NCBI GenBank assembly: GCA_015069295.1 | Contig: SVIW01000010.1 | Location: 1 to 64,000, forward strand | DNA length: 64,000 nt | Direction of reading: 5' to 3' | Source: Clostridiales bacterium | GTDB lineage: Bacteria; Bacillota; Clostridia; Christensenellales; Borkfalkiaceae | Part shown: positions 1 through 8,527 of the stretch, one piece after another | Position numbering within the stretch: the first letter of the stretch is position 1 | How the letters are laid out: the number at the start of each line of letters is the position of its first letter | Translations under genes and position numbers: made by a program | Notes under the pieces: generated by a model | What the model saw: the letters and a program-made list of their open reading frames with translations, nothing else | Database searches by the model: none | Told to the model about the DNA's origin: nothing

Positions 1-73
1 TCTTATATACCTCCGTCATCAACAGGGCACGAGCTACCGATTTCACTTGCTCTATATCTGTTGTAGGCTTCAT
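1..73 (-). CDS. partial CDS, N-terminus only, unknown product
   Basis: A minus-strand gene starts at the ATG at 73 and runs off the left edge. A good Shine-Dalgarno (AAGGAG) lies 6 nt upstream. The 24 visible residues begin MKPTTDIEQVKSVARALL and look like a soluble helical N-terminus, with no signal peptide or membrane segment. I do not recognise a family from so little. It lies beyond two minus-strand terminators that follow tRNA-Leu, so it probably has its own promoter. Confidence 0.6.
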   Translation of the reverse strand, partial: MKPTTDIEQVKSVARALLMTEVYK

Positions 74-95
74 TGTATCTCCTTATTTTTGGCAT

Positions 96-127
96 AAAAA
101 AAGCACAGAGCTTTTCTTTCTCTGTGC
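96..127 (-). terminator. rho-independent terminator
   Basis: The 8-bp stem GCACAGAG/CTCTGTGC (103-127) is followed on the minus strand by a T run. It lies between tRNA-Leu and the partial gene at the window edge. Confidence 0.75.
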
Positions 128-237
128 AGTGTGTTGTGGGCGTTTTTTGTTCTCACGGGAGTTCAAATCCTTTCAGTATCGGAAAATACCCATTTTTCAT
201 CTACAAAATCGAACATAAAAATTTCGCCCGAAAAAAG

Positions 238-267
238 CAAAAAAGCCTTGAAAAATCAAGGCTTTTT
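238..267 (-). terminator. terminator of tRNA-Leu transcript
   Basis: An 11-bp stem (AAAAGCCTTGA/TCAAGGCTTTT) with a short A-rich loop and a T run on the minus strand. It sits about 30 nt past the tRNA-Leu 3' end and ends the pepE/tRNA transcription unit. Confidence 0.85.
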
Positions 268-296
268 GCGGCGATATCTTTTTTATCGCCCTTTTA

Positions 297-381
297 TGGT
301 GCGGATGAAGGGATTTGAACCCATACGGAGTTACCCACAGGAACCTGAAACCTGCGCGTCTGCCAGTTTCGCCACATCCGC
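297..381 (-). tRNA. tRNA-Leu (CAG anticodon)
   Basis: Complete class II tRNA on the minus strand. The 7-bp acceptor stem GCGGATG/CATCCGC, a D arm with a GG-type loop, an anticodon loop TTCAGGT (anticodon CAG, reads CUG), a long variable arm and the T loop GTTCAAATC are all present. The discriminator is A and CCA is encoded in the DNA (297-299). It lies just downstream of pepE and may be cotranscribed with it. Confidence 0.95.
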
Positions 382-386
382 TTATA

Positions 387-1085
387 TCATAAAGACGGAA
401 TTTCCGTCTTTATTAATCGTCCGTCCTTACTCTCTATTTTGTACGCCTTGCCGCCGCTCGTTACGCTGCCGACGATTTGTTCGTCCTCGATAACCAACGC
501 CGCATCGTCCTCTATCCCGTAAGCACAGGCGTAATTATAGCACACTATTTTATCAAAGTCAAGCATTCTTGCGCCATAATGGGGAGAAATTATTCCGTTT
601 ATCCAGCCAAGTCCTTGAAACATTGCGTATTTTTCGTCCCCGCGTGCTTCCGCCGAATCGGTATAGATATCCGAAAACCAACAAATCGCGCCCGCAGAAA
701 GCCCTGCCAGCACGACTCCGCGCTCGTACGCCTCTTTTATCAGCGGCAACAAGCCCGTCTTTTCTAAATGCCGCAGCATAAAAACCGTGTCGCCGCCGCC
801 CACGTAAATAACGTCCGCTTTGTCGAATTTTGCTTTTATTTTTTCCATATCCGGTTCTTTATACACCGTCAAGGCAACGTCCGTTTTTACGTTGAATACC
901 CCCGTATAGACTTTGTGAAAGGTATTATAATAGGGCATATAATCGTGGCTGGCGGTAGGAATAAACAGCGCGTAGGGTCTGTTTCCCCCTGCGTGCGCTT
1001 TAGCAAGTCCTACGATATATTCGTCAATGGCTAAGGTTGTTTTTTCGCGGAGCTCTCCACCGCCGATGGCTACGATTTTCCTCAT
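387..1085 (-). CDS. pepE: peptidase E-like protein (S51 / class I GATase-like fold)
   Basis: This 232-residue cytosolic protein belongs to the S51 family, which holds alpha-aspartyl dipeptidase (PepE) and cyanophycinase relatives. The nucleophile elbow GLSAGAICW (about residues 129-137) supplies the serine, and a GGGDTVFML segment lies about 30 residues before it. The length fits PepE rather than cyanophycinase. It follows rpiB after 6 bp with no clear Shine-Dalgarno, so it is probably translated by coupling at the end of the dnaB-sua5-ywlE-rpiB operon. Likely role is hydrolysis of Asp-X dipeptides in peptide turnover; the substrate is inferred. Confidence 0.82.
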   Translation of the reverse strand: MRKIVAIGGGELREKTTLAIDEYIVGLAKAHAGGNRPYALFIPTASHDYMPYYNTFHKVYTGVFNVKTDVALTVYKEPDMEKIKAKFDKADVIYVGGGDTVFMLRHLEKTGLLPLIKEAYERGVVLAGLSAGAICWFSDIYTDSAEARGDEKYAMFQGLGWINGIISPHYGARMLDFDKIVCYNYACAYGIEDDAALVIEDEQIVGSVTSGGKAYKIESKDGRLIKTEIPSL

Positions 1086-1091
1086 TTGCGT

Positions 1092-1544
1092 TTATTTACA
1101 ATACTTTTCTTCGATGGCTTTGATTTTTGCAATACGGCGGTCGTGGCGTTCGCCCCCTTCGTATTCGCAGGTTAAAAAGGCGTGCACGATTTCTTCCATC
1201 ATCCCCGGCCCGATTACCTTTTCCCCAAAAGCGATCATATTGGCGTCGTTATGATAACGGGTATATTTTGCGCAATAGACGTCGTGGCAGTGCGCACAGC
1301 GAATTCCCGGCACTTTGTTGGCAACGATGGAAACGCCAATCCCCGACGAACAAACGACGATACCGCGCTGACAAGCCCCGCTTGCCACCGCTTCCGCCGC
1401 CTGCACGGCAAAGTCGGGATAATCGCACGAATCTTTCGTGTGCGTCCCAAAATCAACGACTTCGTGTCCATTCTTTTCCAAGTACGCAATCACGGCGTTT
1501 TTTAAATTTAAGCCACCGTGGTCGCAAGCAATTGCAATTTTCAT
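1092..1544 (-). CDS. rpiB: ribose-5-phosphate isomerase B
   Basis: RpiB/LacAB family sugar-phosphate isomerase, 150 residues, the usual length. It interconverts ribose 5-phosphate and ribulose 5-phosphate in the non-oxidative pentose phosphate pathway, matching the transketolase at 58038. The family signatures ACDHGG (residues 6-11) and the Cys-containing GIVVCSSGIGVSIVANK (about 61-77), which carries the catalytic base, are present. Its ATG overlaps the ywlE stop by 4 bp (ATGA), implying coupled translation. The gene order sua5-ywlE-rpiB matches Bacillus ywlC-ywlE-ywlF. Confidence 0.95.
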   Translation of the reverse strand: MKIAIACDHGGLNLKNAVIAYLEKNGHEVVDFGTHTKDSCDYPDFAVQAAEAVASGACQRGIVVCSSGIGVSIVANKVPGIRCAHCHDVYCAKYTRYHNDANMIAFGEKVIGPGMMEEIVHAFLTCEYEGGERHDRRIAKIKAIEEKYCK

Positions 1545-2206
1545 AAATCTATCTCTCCTTTCTTTTCCGTCGGTTGTTTCCTCGGTCTGCCCCGCTTTTT
1601 CGGCACGGCAGGCTTTTCCTGTATGGGGTTTTTTCTGGGTCTGCCGCGTTTTTTGCTCGGCTCGCCCTCCGCTGCAGATTGTTTTTTTGCGCGGGTTTTC
1701 TTTTTTGCATATGTAGGCAGGTTCAGCTTTTCTGTCAATGAACGCATACCTGCCCCCAGCAAATTGTATACGTAGCGGTAACAGTCGATATCCTTTCCGT
1801 ACGGGTCGAGAATTTCGTAGCCGACGAGCTCAGCAAACGAATACACGTTGTTTTCAATCTCGTCCTCGCCAATCAAGCCCGCTTTTTTTAACGCCTGCCA
1901 ACGCATATCCATCACGACGTCTTTTTGCCGTTCGGTCATACAAATCACGGCAAACGCCTTTTCCAAATCCTTTTCCGTCAACAAGCTTGCGGAAAAGTCT
2001 TCTATAATAAAACCGTTTTCCTGCAAGACCTGCGCCGATTTTGGATTGACGCTATCCCCCGTCCGCGCGGCAATCCCCGCCGAGCAGACGAAAAAGCCTT
2101 GCAGATTTTGCGCGGAAAGTTCTCGCTTTAACAAAACCTCCGCCATAGGCGAACGGCAGGTATTTCCCGTGCAAACGAAGATAATCTTTTTTTCGCCCTT
2201 TTTCAT
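1541..2206 (-). CDS. ywlE: low-MW phosphatase, YwlE-type arginine phosphatase, with two AT-hooks
   Basis: Residues 1-150 form a low-molecular-weight phosphatase: P-loop VCTGNTCRS (CX5R, residues 11-19) and the general-acid loop DPYGKD (about 134-139). The Thr after the catalytic Cys is what YwlE-type protein-arginine phosphatases carry, where tyrosine phosphatases usually have a bulkier residue. The neighbours sua5 and rpiB fit YwlE. Unusually, the protein is 221 residues instead of about 150. The extra tail is Lys/Pro-rich and holds two near-identical AT-hook motifs, KKRGRPRKNP and KKRGRPRKQP, suggesting minor-groove DNA binding. The phosphatase call is firm; arginine specificity and DNA binding are inferences. 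Confidence 0.88.
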   Translation of the reverse strand: MKKGEKKIIFVCTGNTCRSPMAEVLLKRELSAQNLQGFFVCSAGIAARTGDSVNPKSAQVLQENGFIIEDFSASLLTEKDLEKAFAVICMTERQKDVVMDMRWQALKKAGLIGEDEIENNVYSFAELVGYEILDPYGKDIDCYRYVYNLLGAGMRSLTEKLNLPTYAKKKTRAKKQSAAEGEPSKKRGRPRKNPIQEKPAVPKKRGRPRKQPTEKKGEIDL

Positions 2207-2228
2207 ACCGTCCCCCTTTTTTATTCGT

Positions 2229-3242
2229 TCAATGCCGTACGTCCTTAGAAGTACAAGCTTTGCGCAAGCGGTTTAACACTCCTATCATCACGCCGTCTTG
2301 CTTTTTAGGCTCGATGGCAATCAGCAAATCACATTCTTTTTCCGCATCCCGCAAGAGTTTATATAACCTGCTTGCCATTTCCGTTTCCGTATCCCCCAAG
2401 GAAAATACGCGGACGGCAAGGGATTCCAACACCGTTACTTTCTCTTCTTCACAAAGCACGCCGATTTTTAAACCCGCGTTGTCTGCAATCGCCTGCAGGG
2501 CTTTTTCCAACTCGTCCGCTAAAAATAACATCGTTTTACAACGGGGCGAATAATGTTTGTACAATACGCCGGGGCTTTTTACCTTCTCGGCTTTGGTAAG
2601 ATCGGGCTTGTCCTCTTTGCAATCCCCGACAACCTCGGCAATCATTTCCCGCGTTATCAGTCCGGGGCGCAAAATAACGGGCACTTCTCCCGTTACGTCG
2701 CAAACGGTGCTTTCAATACCGCCCACGCACTCTCCGCCGTCCAAAATCAAGGGGATTTTCCCGTCAAAATCTTCAAAAACGTGCTTTGCCGAAGTAGGGC
2801 TGACGTGCTTGGACAAATTCGCGCTGGGCGCAACGATAGGAATATCTACCTCTTTTAAAAACGCCTGCGCGCCTGCGTGCGCGGGTACGCGTACGGCGAG
2901 CGTATTCAAACCGCAAGAAACGTACGGACTGACCTTCCCCGTCGAGGGATAGACGAGGGTCAACGGTCCCGGCAAAAAGGCTTCGCGCAGTTTTTTTGCG
3001 TACGGCGGATCGTAATCGATAATACGGCTTATATCGTAACCGCTGTGCACGTGCGCAATCAAAGGATTGTCGTTCGGTCTGCCTTTGACCTCAAAAATGC
3101 GCTGTACCGCCCCGTCGTCAAAGGCGTTACCGCCCAACCCGTACACCGTTTCCGTCGGCATCGCCACGACGCCGCCCTCCAATATGATGTTTTTCGCCTC
3201 CGAAAGCGTTTCGGGGGTAATGGGTTTTATTTTCGTTTGCAT
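2229..3242 (-). CDS. sua5: threonylcarbamoyl-AMP synthase, Sua5/YwlC type
   Basis: L-threonylcarbamoyladenylate synthase, which uses Thr, bicarbonate and ATP for the first step of tRNA t6A37 synthesis. At 337 residues it is the long Sua5 form: a YrdC-like domain (about 12-200, with PTETVYGLGGNAFD and KGRPNDNPLIAHV), a linker with SPGVLYKHYSP, and a C-terminal Sua5 domain (about 235-335). It starts 3 bp after dnaB stops and lies directly upstream of ywlE, the conserved Bacillota arrangement. Confidence 0.95.
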   Translation of the reverse strand: MQTKIKPITPETLSEAKNIILEGGVVAMPTETVYGLGGNAFDDGAVQRIFEVKGRPNDNPLIAHVHSGYDISRIIDYDPPYAKKLREAFLPGPLTLVYPSTGKVSPYVSCGLNTLAVRVPAHAGAQAFLKEVDIPIVAPSANLSKHVSPTSAKHVFEDFDGKIPLILDGGECVGGIESTVCDVTGEVPVILRPGLITREMIAEVVGDCKEDKPDLTKAEKVKSPGVLYKHYSPRCKTMLFLADELEKALQAIADNAGLKIGVLCEEEKVTVLESLAVRVFSLGDTETEMASRLYKLLRDAEKECDLLIAIEPKKQDGVMIGVLNRLRKACTSKDVRH

Positions 3243-3245
3243 AAA

Positions 3246-4754
3246 TTATTCGAAAGGAAGCTCCTCGTCAATCGTTTTCAAATTCCCCTTTCTCGTCGGC
3301 ATAGGCGGCGACGGTTCGCCGTAATCGTCCTCGGGAGCCTCGTATTCTACGTCGTCGTCATACTGCGCGGGCGTCGTGCCGTATTGCGGCGGCTCGTCCT
3401 CGCGGTTCTGCTCGTCCACGTCCACGAACTTGGTATACTCGCCGATGAACTTCAACGCGACCCTGCCCTGCTCGCCCGCTCTGTGCTTGGCAAGAATGAG
3501 TTCTGCCGCGCCCTTGACGATTTTGCCCGATTCGATTTCCTCTTTCGTAGCGATTGCCTCGGGACGGCTGATAAACATAACGATATCCGCGTCTTGCTCG
3601 ATTGCGCCCGATTCACGAAGGTCGGAAAGCTGCGGCTCTTTGGACTGGATACGGCGCAACTGCGAAAGCGCGATGACGGGCACGGACAATTCCTTTGCCA
3701 TAATTTTCAGTTCTCTCGTAATCGCCGCGACCTCTTGCGTACGGTTTTCCGAACCGCCGTATTTGGGATCGCCGCTGCTCATTAGCTGGATATAGTCAAT
3801 CATAATCAAATCGAGCGAGCCCGCCGTAGTCTTTAACCGTCTGCACTTGGACAAAATTTCCGCAGGGGTAACGCGGGAAGAATCGTCGATATAGATATTA
3901 CTTTTTTTCAGTTGGTCGCCCGCCAGCATCAGTTTCTTCCATTCCTTTGCCGACAGTTCGCCCGAAAGCGCGTTGCGCATACTGACGTTCGCATACGAGC
4001 AAACGAGTCTTTGCACGATTTCCTGACGGGGCATTTCCAACGAGAACACGGCGCAAGTCTTGCCCGCGCGCAAAGAAGCGTTTTCCACGAGGTTCATCGC
4101 AAGCGAAGTTTTCCCCATACCGGGACGGGCAGCCAAGACGATCAACGCCCCCGCCTGCAAACCGTTGGTGATTCTGTCCAGCCGCTTAAAGCCCGTCGGA
4201 ATCCCTTTGTACGAATCGGGGTCCGATTGCAGCATCTCGAACTTTTTCAACACGTCGTCGATAATTGCGTCCTCGCCCATACCCAACAGTGCAGAACGCT
4301 CGGTTTCCTGCGAAATGTCGTAAATACTCTTTTCCGCAAAGGCAAGCGCCGTCGTTTCGTCCGCGCCTTTCATAGACGATTCGATAATCTTCCTCGACGC
4401 GCGAATGAGTTTTCGGTTGATACTGTCCCTTTTGATGATATCGTAATACGATTTATAATTTGCCGCCGACGGCGTGATTTGCGCAAGGTCGGTCAGGTAC
4501 GTAATACCGCCCGCCTTTTCCAGCATCGCGTCCCCTTCCAAGCGATCCGCCACCGTTACGAGGTCTACGGGCTTGCGTTCTGCAAACACCTTTTGCATCG
4601 CGCGGACGATAAATTTATGCGATTCTTGATAAAAATCTTCCTCGCTTAATTTTTCCACCAATTCGCTTGCAATGTCGTTGTCAATCAACAGACAGCCCAA
4701 AAGCGCCATTTCCGCGTCGCGGTTATAGGGCATCGTATTTACTTCGTTTGCCAT
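3246..4754 (-). CDS. dnaB: replicative DNA helicase DnaB
   Basis: Hexameric RecA-type helicase that unwinds DNA at the fork. The N-terminal collar (about 8-110) is followed by a RecA domain with Walker A ARPGMGKTS (about 209-217), the LDLIMIDYIQL Walker B strand, and the RESGAIEQDADIV segment. It is somewhat longer than usual at 502 residues because of an acidic, Pro-rich, probably disordered tail that ends TIDEELPFE, resembling the SSB C-terminal tip (DDDIPF type) with one extra residue. A strong AAGGAG site precedes the ATG. The helicase call is secure; the tail role is inference. Confidence 0.97.
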   Translation of the reverse strand: MANEVNTMPYNRDAEMALLGCLLIDNDIASELVEKLSEEDFYQESHKFIVRAMQKVFAERKPVDLVTVADRLEGDAMLEKAGGITYLTDLAQITPSAANYKSYYDIIKRDSINRKLIRASRKIIESSMKGADETTALAFAEKSIYDISQETERSALLGMGEDAIIDDVLKKFEMLQSDPDSYKGIPTGFKRLDRITNGLQAGALIVLAARPGMGKTSLAMNLVENASLRAGKTCAVFSLEMPRQEIVQRLVCSYANVSMRNALSGELSAKEWKKLMLAGDQLKKSNIYIDDSSRVTPAEILSKCRRLKTTAGSLDLIMIDYIQLMSSGDPKYGGSENRTQEVAAITRELKIMAKELSVPVIALSQLRRIQSKEPQLSDLRESGAIEQDADIVMFISRPEAIATKEEIESGKIVKGAAELILAKHRAGEQGRVALKFIGEYTKFVDVDEQNREDEPPQYGTTPAQYDDDVEYEAPEDDYGEPSPPMPTRKGNLKTIDEELPFE

Positions 4755-4813
4755 ATCCTATCTCCTTATCGGACGAATACGCGTTCAACGCGTACCTGCC
4801 CGCCACTTTTCAA

Positions 4814-6595
4814 TCAATCCAATAACGTTTTAAATTCTTCCAAAGTCGCCTTAAATTCTTCCATCGCCACGTCAAACGGCGTTTTTTCCGTCAGGTCTAC
4901 GCCCGCTTTTTTGAGTATCGAAACGGGGTCCTGTTCGCCGCCCGCGGAAAGGAAACGGAAATAATCCTCTACCGCGCTTTCCCCTTCGGACAAAATCCGC
5001 TTTACGATAGACAGAGCGGAAATAATCCCCGTTGCGTATTTGTACACGTAGAACGCATTGTAAAAATGCGGGATTCTCGCCCATTCGTAAGCGATTTCTT
5101 CGTCGTGGATAACTCCGTCGCCGTAGTACTGTTTGTTGAGGGCGTAGTAGACTTCGTTTAAGCTTTCTTTCGTCAACGCTTCGCCGTTTTCCGCTTTGGT
5201 ATGCGCGATTTGTTCAAATTCGGCAAACTGCGTCTGACGGAACAAGGTCGAACGGAACATATCCATATAATAGTTCAGCAGGTATTTTTTGAGCTTCTTA
5301 TCTTCGCTCTTTTTATACAAGTGTTTTAAAAGCAGGACTTCGTTTACCGTGCTGGCGATTTCCGCGAGGAAAATGGTATACTGCGCCTTGGAATAGGGTT
5401 GATTTTGCACCGATTTGTACGAATGCAACGCGTGTCCCATTTCGTGCGCGATTGTAAATACGTCGTTGGTCGTCGGCTGATAATTTAACAAAACGAACGG
5501 ATGCGCGTCGTAAATCCCCGCCGAGTACGCGCCGCAGCGTTTCCCCTCGCTTTCGCATACGTCAATCCACCCCTCGTCCTTGCCCTTGCGTAAAAGAGCT
5601 TGATAGTCTTTGCCCAAAGGCGCAAGACCCTCGACTACCAAATCGTAGGCTTCTTCAAACGGGAGTTTAATGTCCGCGTTTTGCACCAAGGGCAAATGTA
5701 CGTCGTACATATGTTGTTGAGAAATGCCCAATACCTCTTTGCGCAAAGCGATATATTCGTGCATAGCGGGCAGGGCAGCGTGTACCGTTTCAATCAAGTT
5801 TTCGTAAACGACGGGATCGACGTCCTCGTTTTTCATCGCCATTTCTTTGCAGCTGTCGTATTTGCGCGCCGTTTTATAGAAAACGTCCTTTTTCACGTTG
5901 CCGTAATACGCTTGCGTAATCGAATCGATAAGCTTGATATACGCCCCGTAATATTTTTCAAACCATTCCTTGCGCTCCTCATCCTTTCCCGAGCGCAATA
6001 CCACGCCGTACATACCGTGGCTGATGGACATTTCTTCGCCGTTGAATTTTGCCGTGGGTAAGTTTAAGTTGGCGTTATTGAGCATAGAAAACACGTCTTG
6101 GAATCCGCCCATAACGTCTGCGGAAAGGGTCAATAATTTTTCCTCTCCCTCGCTTAATACGTGCGCTTTCGACGCAGCGATTTTGCGGAGCATATAATCG
6201 TAAGGCGCAAAGTCAGGGTCGGCGATAAAGCCGTTTAATACGCTTTCCTTTAAGGTTGTCAATTCGGGTTCGATAAAGGAGAGGCGAGCAAAAATTTTCG
6301 ACATCATTGCGCCGACCATTGCAAGCGAAGAGGTGTATTTGGATACGCGAACGTCCTCGTCGTGGCGCAGGTTTGCGTACAGATACAGCTTTTCGATACG
6401 GCGGGAGATCGTGTCGACCAAATGCAGGCAGGAAAGCAGAGTTTCCTTGCTTGAAAGTTTGCCTTTGAATACGTCGAAATCGTAGTTTGCGTATTCGGTT
6501 TCTACTGATTTGTATTCTTGTTCCCAAGCCTCGTCGCTTTCGAAGATATCGACAAGGTTCCATTTTAAGTTGTTTGCTATTTCTTCTCTTTTCAT
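4814..6595 (-). CDS. pepF: oligoendopeptidase F (M3B metallopeptidase)
   Basis: Zinc oligopeptidase that trims cytosolic peptides of about 7-17 residues. The zinc motif HEMGH (in TIAHEMGHALHS, residue about 384) with the downstream Glu helix (IFLAEIASTVNEVLL) is intact, and the 593-residue length is typical. I start it at the ATG at 6595, which has a GGAAGGAAA ribosome site; the upstream in-frame TTG (6616) overlaps that site. It lies 59 bp upstream of dnaB and begins just after an intergenic repeat on the transcript. Confidence 0.95.
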   Translation of the reverse strand: MKREEIANNLKWNLVDIFESDEAWEQEYKSVETEYANYDFDVFKGKLSSKETLLSCLHLVDTISRRIEKLYLYANLRHDEDVRVSKYTSSLAMVGAMMSKIFARLSFIEPELTTLKESVLNGFIADPDFAPYDYMLRKIAASKAHVLSEGEEKLLTLSADVMGGFQDVFSMLNNANLNLPTAKFNGEEMSISHGMYGVVLRSGKDEERKEWFEKYYGAYIKLIDSITQAYYGNVKKDVFYKTARKYDSCKEMAMKNEDVDPVVYENLIETVHAALPAMHEYIALRKEVLGISQQHMYDVHLPLVQNADIKLPFEEAYDLVVEGLAPLGKDYQALLRKGKDEGWIDVCESEGKRCGAYSAGIYDAHPFVLLNYQPTTNDVFTIAHEMGHALHSYKSVQNQPYSKAQYTIFLAEIASTVNEVLLLKHLYKKSEDKKLKKYLLNYYMDMFRSTLFRQTQFAEFEQIAHTKAENGEALTKESLNEVYYALNKQYYGDGVIHDEEIAYEWARIPHFYNAFYVYKYATGIISALSIVKRILSEGESAVEDYFRFLSAGGEQDPVSILKKAGVDLTEKTPFDVAMEEFKATLEEFKTLLD

Positions 6596-6616
6596 GATTT
6601 GTTTTCCTTCCGTCAA

Positions 6617-6818
6617 TTTGCAATGTTACCTGTCGGTTACACGGGGCTTCGACAACGTATTGCGCCGTATATAAGTCGTTTCCGTTCCACGATTGATTAC
6701 CGAACGGTTACACGGGGCGGATTAGATACGAGCAAGACAAGGCGGAGTGAGGGCGTGTACAAAGACGTACACAACCGAACGACAACGCCGTATTGCGAAG
6801 TATATAAGCCGTCCCTTA
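6617..6818. repeat. intergenic repeat element R1 (two units)
   Basis: This 200-bp spacer carries a complete unit (6701-6818) and a shortened unit (about 6632-6686). The complete unit has CGGTTACACGGGGCGG, then TTAGATACGAGCA, an inverted repeat GTGTAC-N6-GTACAC, and TGCGAAGTATATAA before GTCCCTT. The same order recurs at 42675-42786. On the minus strand the element begins right after the stop codon of the DUF711 gene and ends close to the pepF ribosome site. No convincing ORF. Confidence 0.75.
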
Positions 6819-8174
6819 TTAGTTTTTGAAGCTGTGGATGGGAGCGGGAATATTCCCCCCACGATTGATAAGACGAGAGGAATCGCAAGCGTGCACGGGC
6901 ATAACGGGCGCTCTACCCAACAGCCCGCCGAAGCTGACTTCGTCGCCTACTTTTTTGCCGGGAGCGGGGATAATACGCACCGCCGTAGTTTTGTTGTTAA
7001 TCATACCGATTGCCGCCTCGTCCGCAATCATCGCCGCAATCGTCGTTGCGGGCGTATCGCCGGGGATAGCAATCATATCCAAGCCCACACTGCAAACGCA
7101 GGTCATCGCTTCTAATTTATCCAAAGTAATTCTGCCCGCTTCCGCCGCGCGAATCATACCGATATCTTCGGAAACGGGGATAAACGCGCCCGAAAGCCCG
7201 CCAACCCGAGAGGACGCCATTACGCCGCCCTTTTTTACCGCGTCGTTCAACATCGCCAGCGCCGCCGTCGTGCCGTGCCCGCCGACGTATTCGACGCCCA
7301 ATTCTTCCAAAATCTGCGCAACCGAGTCCCCAATCGCAGGCGTGGGCGCCAACGACAAGTCCACGATACCGAACTGCGCGTTCAAACGCTTTGCCGCTTC
7401 TTTTGCCACAAGCTGTCCCGCGCGGGTGATTTTAAACGCCGTGCGCTTAATCATCTCCGCCGCTTCGGTAAGGTCTGCTTCGGGAATTTTTTCTAACGCG
7501 TGCTTGACTACACCCGGACCGGATACGCCGACGTTGACGACGACGTCCGCTTCGCCAACGCCGTGGAACGCCCCCGCCATAAAGGGGTTGTCCTCGACTG
7601 CGTTACAAAACGCCACCAATTTCGCCGCGCCGATACCGTCTGCGTCCTTGGTCAAACTCGCCGCTTCCTTAAATACTTCGCCCATCATTTTCACGGCTTC
7701 CATATTGATACCCGTCTTCGTCGAGCCGACGTTTACGGACGAGCAAAGCCGTTTGGTTGTCGCCAGCACTTCGGGAATGGTACGAATAAACGTTCTTTCG
7801 TATTCCGCCGTCGATTTTTGTACCAACGCCGAATACCCGCCGAGGAAATCAATCCCCAATCTTTCCGCCGCGTCGTCGAGCGCCTTACCTATCAAGGGCG
7901 CTTTGTGCGGAAACGCCGCGCAAAGCAGGCTGACGGGAGTAACGGAAACCCGCTTGTTGACGATGGGAATCCCGTATTCGCCCGAAAGCTCTTGCGCCGT
8001 TTTGACGATACGCTCGGCTTTCGTGCAAACGAGGTCGTATACCTTGCGCGCCGTTTCTTCCGCCGTGTCGCGAATACAGCTAAGCAAGGACAACCCCATC
8101 GTAATCGTACGGATATCGAGGTGCTCTTCTTGCACCATTGCAATCGTTTCTAAAACGTCGTTATTACTAAACAT
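6819..8174 (-). CDS. DUF711 / UPF0210 PFL family protein
   Basis: A 451-residue member of the DUF711 (UPF0210, PFL) family, recognised by the N-terminus [20 protein letters not shown] and Gly-rich segments such as [16 protein letters not shown] and [18 protein letters not shown]. The molecular function is not established. It lies 26 bp downstream of the ACT-domain gene, a pairing conserved across Clostridia and streptococci, which suggests one regulated process. A strong GGAGA ribosome site precedes the ATG. A 454-codon antisense frame here is a codon-bias shadow. Confidence 0.93.
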   Translation of the reverse strand: MFSNNDVLETIAMVQEEHLDIRTITMGLSLLSCIRDTAEETARKVYDLVCTKAERIVKTAQELSGEYGIPIVNKRVSVTPVSLLCAAFPHKAPLIGKALDDAAERLGIDFLGGYSALVQKSTAEYERTFIRTIPEVLATTKRLCSSVNVGSTKTGINMEAVKMMGEVFKEAASLTKDADGIGAAKLVAFCNAVEDNPFMAGAFHGVGEADVVVNVGVSGPGVVKHALEKIPEADLTEAAEMIKRTAFKITRAGQLVAKEAAKRLNAQFGIVDLSLAPTPAIGDSVAQILEELGVEYVGGHGTTAALAMLNDAVKKGGVMASSRVGGLSGAFIPVSEDIGMIRAAEAGRITLDKLEAMTCVCSVGLDMIAIPGDTPATTIAAMIADEAAIGMINNKTTAVRIIPAPGKKVGDEVSFGGLLGRAPVMPVHACDSSRLINRGGNIPAPIHSFKN

Positions 8175-8200
8175 AACCTATCTCCTTTAAAAACGACCGC

Positions 8201-8470
8201 TTAAATATTGTGCATTGCGTTGAAAATATCTTCGTGCTGCATATAAATCGTCATACCGATTTGTTTGCCAAGCTCGGCACATTCCTCCGCCAAAACGGAT
8301 AATTCTTTTGCGGCGGAAGAAATTTCTACAATCATAATCATCGCGAAATATTCGCTTAAAATGGTTTGGGAAATATCTTCGATGTTTACCCCTCTTTCCG
8401 CCAAAAAGGTGCTGACCTTTGCAATAATACCCTTTTTATCTTTTCCCGTTACGGTTACGACTGCTCTCAT
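8201..8470 (-). CDS. ACT domain protein, UPF0237 family
   Basis: A stand-alone ACT domain of 89 residues with the beta-alpha-beta start RAVVTVTGKDKKGIIAKVSTFLAE. ACT domains bind small ligands, often amino acids, and regulate partners. It directly precedes the DUF711 gene in the same orientation and probably acts with it. Ligand unknown. Ribosome site GAAAGGAGAAG. Confidence 0.92.
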   Translation of the reverse strand: MRAVVTVTGKDKKGIIAKVSTFLAERGVNIEDISQTILSEYFAMIMIVEISSAAKELSVLAEECAELGKQIGMTIYMQHEDIFNAMHNI

Positions 8471-8527
8471 ACTAACTTCTCCTTTCGTTTTTCCTTATTC
8501 TCTATCTTCTTTCTCTTCCGCAAATTC

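Noticed and set aside
2877..3785. 302-codon plus-strand frame over sua5 and dnaB
   Set aside because: It spans two secure genes in antisense and is Arg/Phe-rich, a typical shadow.
6826..8190. 454-codon open frame antisense to the DUF711 gene
   Set aside because: It mirrors the real gene, has no ribosome site and a low-complexity Ser/Ala/Pro composition caused by codon bias.
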